Shown one piece after another: positions 20,400 through 20,891 of a DNA stretch of 20,891 nt. The position numbers and the translations under genes are program-made. The notes beneath the pieces were generated by a model, which was not told where the DNA came from, ran no database searches, and saw only the letters and a list, made by a program, of their open reading frames with translations. The stretch comes from Deltaproteobacteria bacterium. GTDB taxonomy: Bacteria; Myxococcota_A; UBA9042; DTJE01. The stretch spans positions 1 through 20,891 of the forward strand of contig JADHTP010000020.1 in NCBI GenBank assembly GCA_016784945.1. Direction: 5' to 3'. Numbering within the stretch: the stretch's first letter is position 1; every line of letters begins with the position of its first letter.

Positions 20400-20891
20400 C
20401 TACAGCGCGACCGTGACCCAGACCGGTCGGTGATCGGACAGGTGATCGCTCAGGTCGCCGGGCCCGATCTCGGGTCACGTGCCGGTTTCCCGAGCGGCTG
20501 CATCCCCGGTCCGCCTCGCTCACCAGCAGCACGTCGGGCAGCAGGACCTCGGGGTCGTCCCGGAGCAGGGTAATCTGGCCCTCCAGGTGTTTGCCCCGTT
20601 CCAGGTTCCAGGCCATCACCAGCAGGGTGTCCCGGGGAGGTTCATCCGGGGGCGCAAAGGACTCGCCTTCCATTTCGCAATCGATGAAGGTCTTGTCGGG
20701 GGCCGATTCCGGGTCGTCGGAATGGGCACAGAGGCGGTGGTCAAGGTCCGGCGCCAGGGTCATCCAGGGATATTCCTCGAAGCCGTAGGGTTCGGGCACG
20801 CCGATTCAGTCCCGTCCATGGCCGTGTCGTGGATCGTGTCCTGGCCCGCGTCGGTCGTGCCGTCGTTCGAGCTTCCACATCCCGTTACGAC
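20400..20891 (-). pseudogene. Endonuclease/exonuclease/phosphatase lipoprotein, frameshifted and internally deleted
   Basis: The gene enters from the right edge. Its first residues are VVTGCGSSNDG, a perfect lipobox, then an acidic linker. Near 20795 the frame shifts by one base (CPNP versus PEPYGFEEYPW); one missing G would explain it. The EEP domain then begins: LLVMAWNLERG (conserved Asn) and DVLLVSEADRG (metal-binding Glu), up to RSGNRHVTRD. Near 20465 the frame breaks again. The other frame resumes with GDLSDHLSDHRPVWVTVAL and stops at 20400, which is the family's C-terminal SDH motif. The middle, with the catalytic His and D-x-N motif, is absent. Both ends are therefore present and the core is lost. 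An intact member would be a secreted nuclease or phosphatase. Sequencing error could explain the first shift but not the missing core. Confidence 0.8.

Overview
The window is GC-rich DNA that most likely comes from a member of the Myxococcota (former Deltaproteobacteria), probably a metagenome-type genome. The clues are a metalloprotease ending in a MYXO-CTERM-like sorting tail, many lamin-tail-domain lipoproteins, a eukaryotic-type Ser/Thr kinase, and an AglZ/FrzS-like pseudo-receiver coiled-coil protein. I see no rRNA, tRNA, CRISPR array, transposase, integrase or phage gene.

Layout. Positions 1-188 are the 3' end of a succinate dehydrogenase/fumarate reductase iron-sulfur gene. It converges on a 1124-residue pseudo-receiver plus coiled-coil protein (324-3698, minus). 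A gene-poor stretch of about 460 bases follows, full of small repeats and hairpins. Next come a secreted protein of unknown function that looks cut short (4158-4865, plus) and an AI-2E family permease (5162-6184, plus).

The core of the window is a five-gene minus-strand operon (11987 down to 6267) in which every gene overlaps the next by 4-11 bases. In order it encodes a lamin-tail-like lipoprotein, a secreted staphylococcal-nuclease-like protein with an OB-fold-like tail, a double lamin-tail lipoprotein, a nuclease-like lipoprotein, and an outer-membrane beta-barrel protein carrying a helix-hairpin-helix DNA-binding module. This looks like a dedicated cell-envelope system for handling extracellular or incoming DNA, and it is the best candidate here for an undescribed system.

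The flank beyond the operon holds an enoyl-CoA hydratase (12065-12850, plus), a MarR regulator with a DUF2505 protein (13837-12857, minus), a secreted MORN-type repeat protein (14152-15492, plus), and a stand-alone SecD-periplasmic-domain-like protein (16710-15733, minus). A last minus-strand operon (20294 to 17063) encodes a MYXO-CTERM-like metalloprotease, a DUF456 membrane protein and a zinc-ribbon Ser/Thr kinase with a C-terminal membrane anchor.

Gene decay is a second theme. A fetB (UPF0014) permease is reduced to its last quarter (16788-17012). An endonuclease/exonuclease/phosphatase lipoprotein has lost its catalytic middle and its frame (20400-20891). A small C-terminal remnant lies at 13950-14114, and the 4158-4865 gene appears to lack its 3' half. 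Intergenic regions carry degenerate 6-8 base tandem arrays and GC-rich palindromes that recur across the window.
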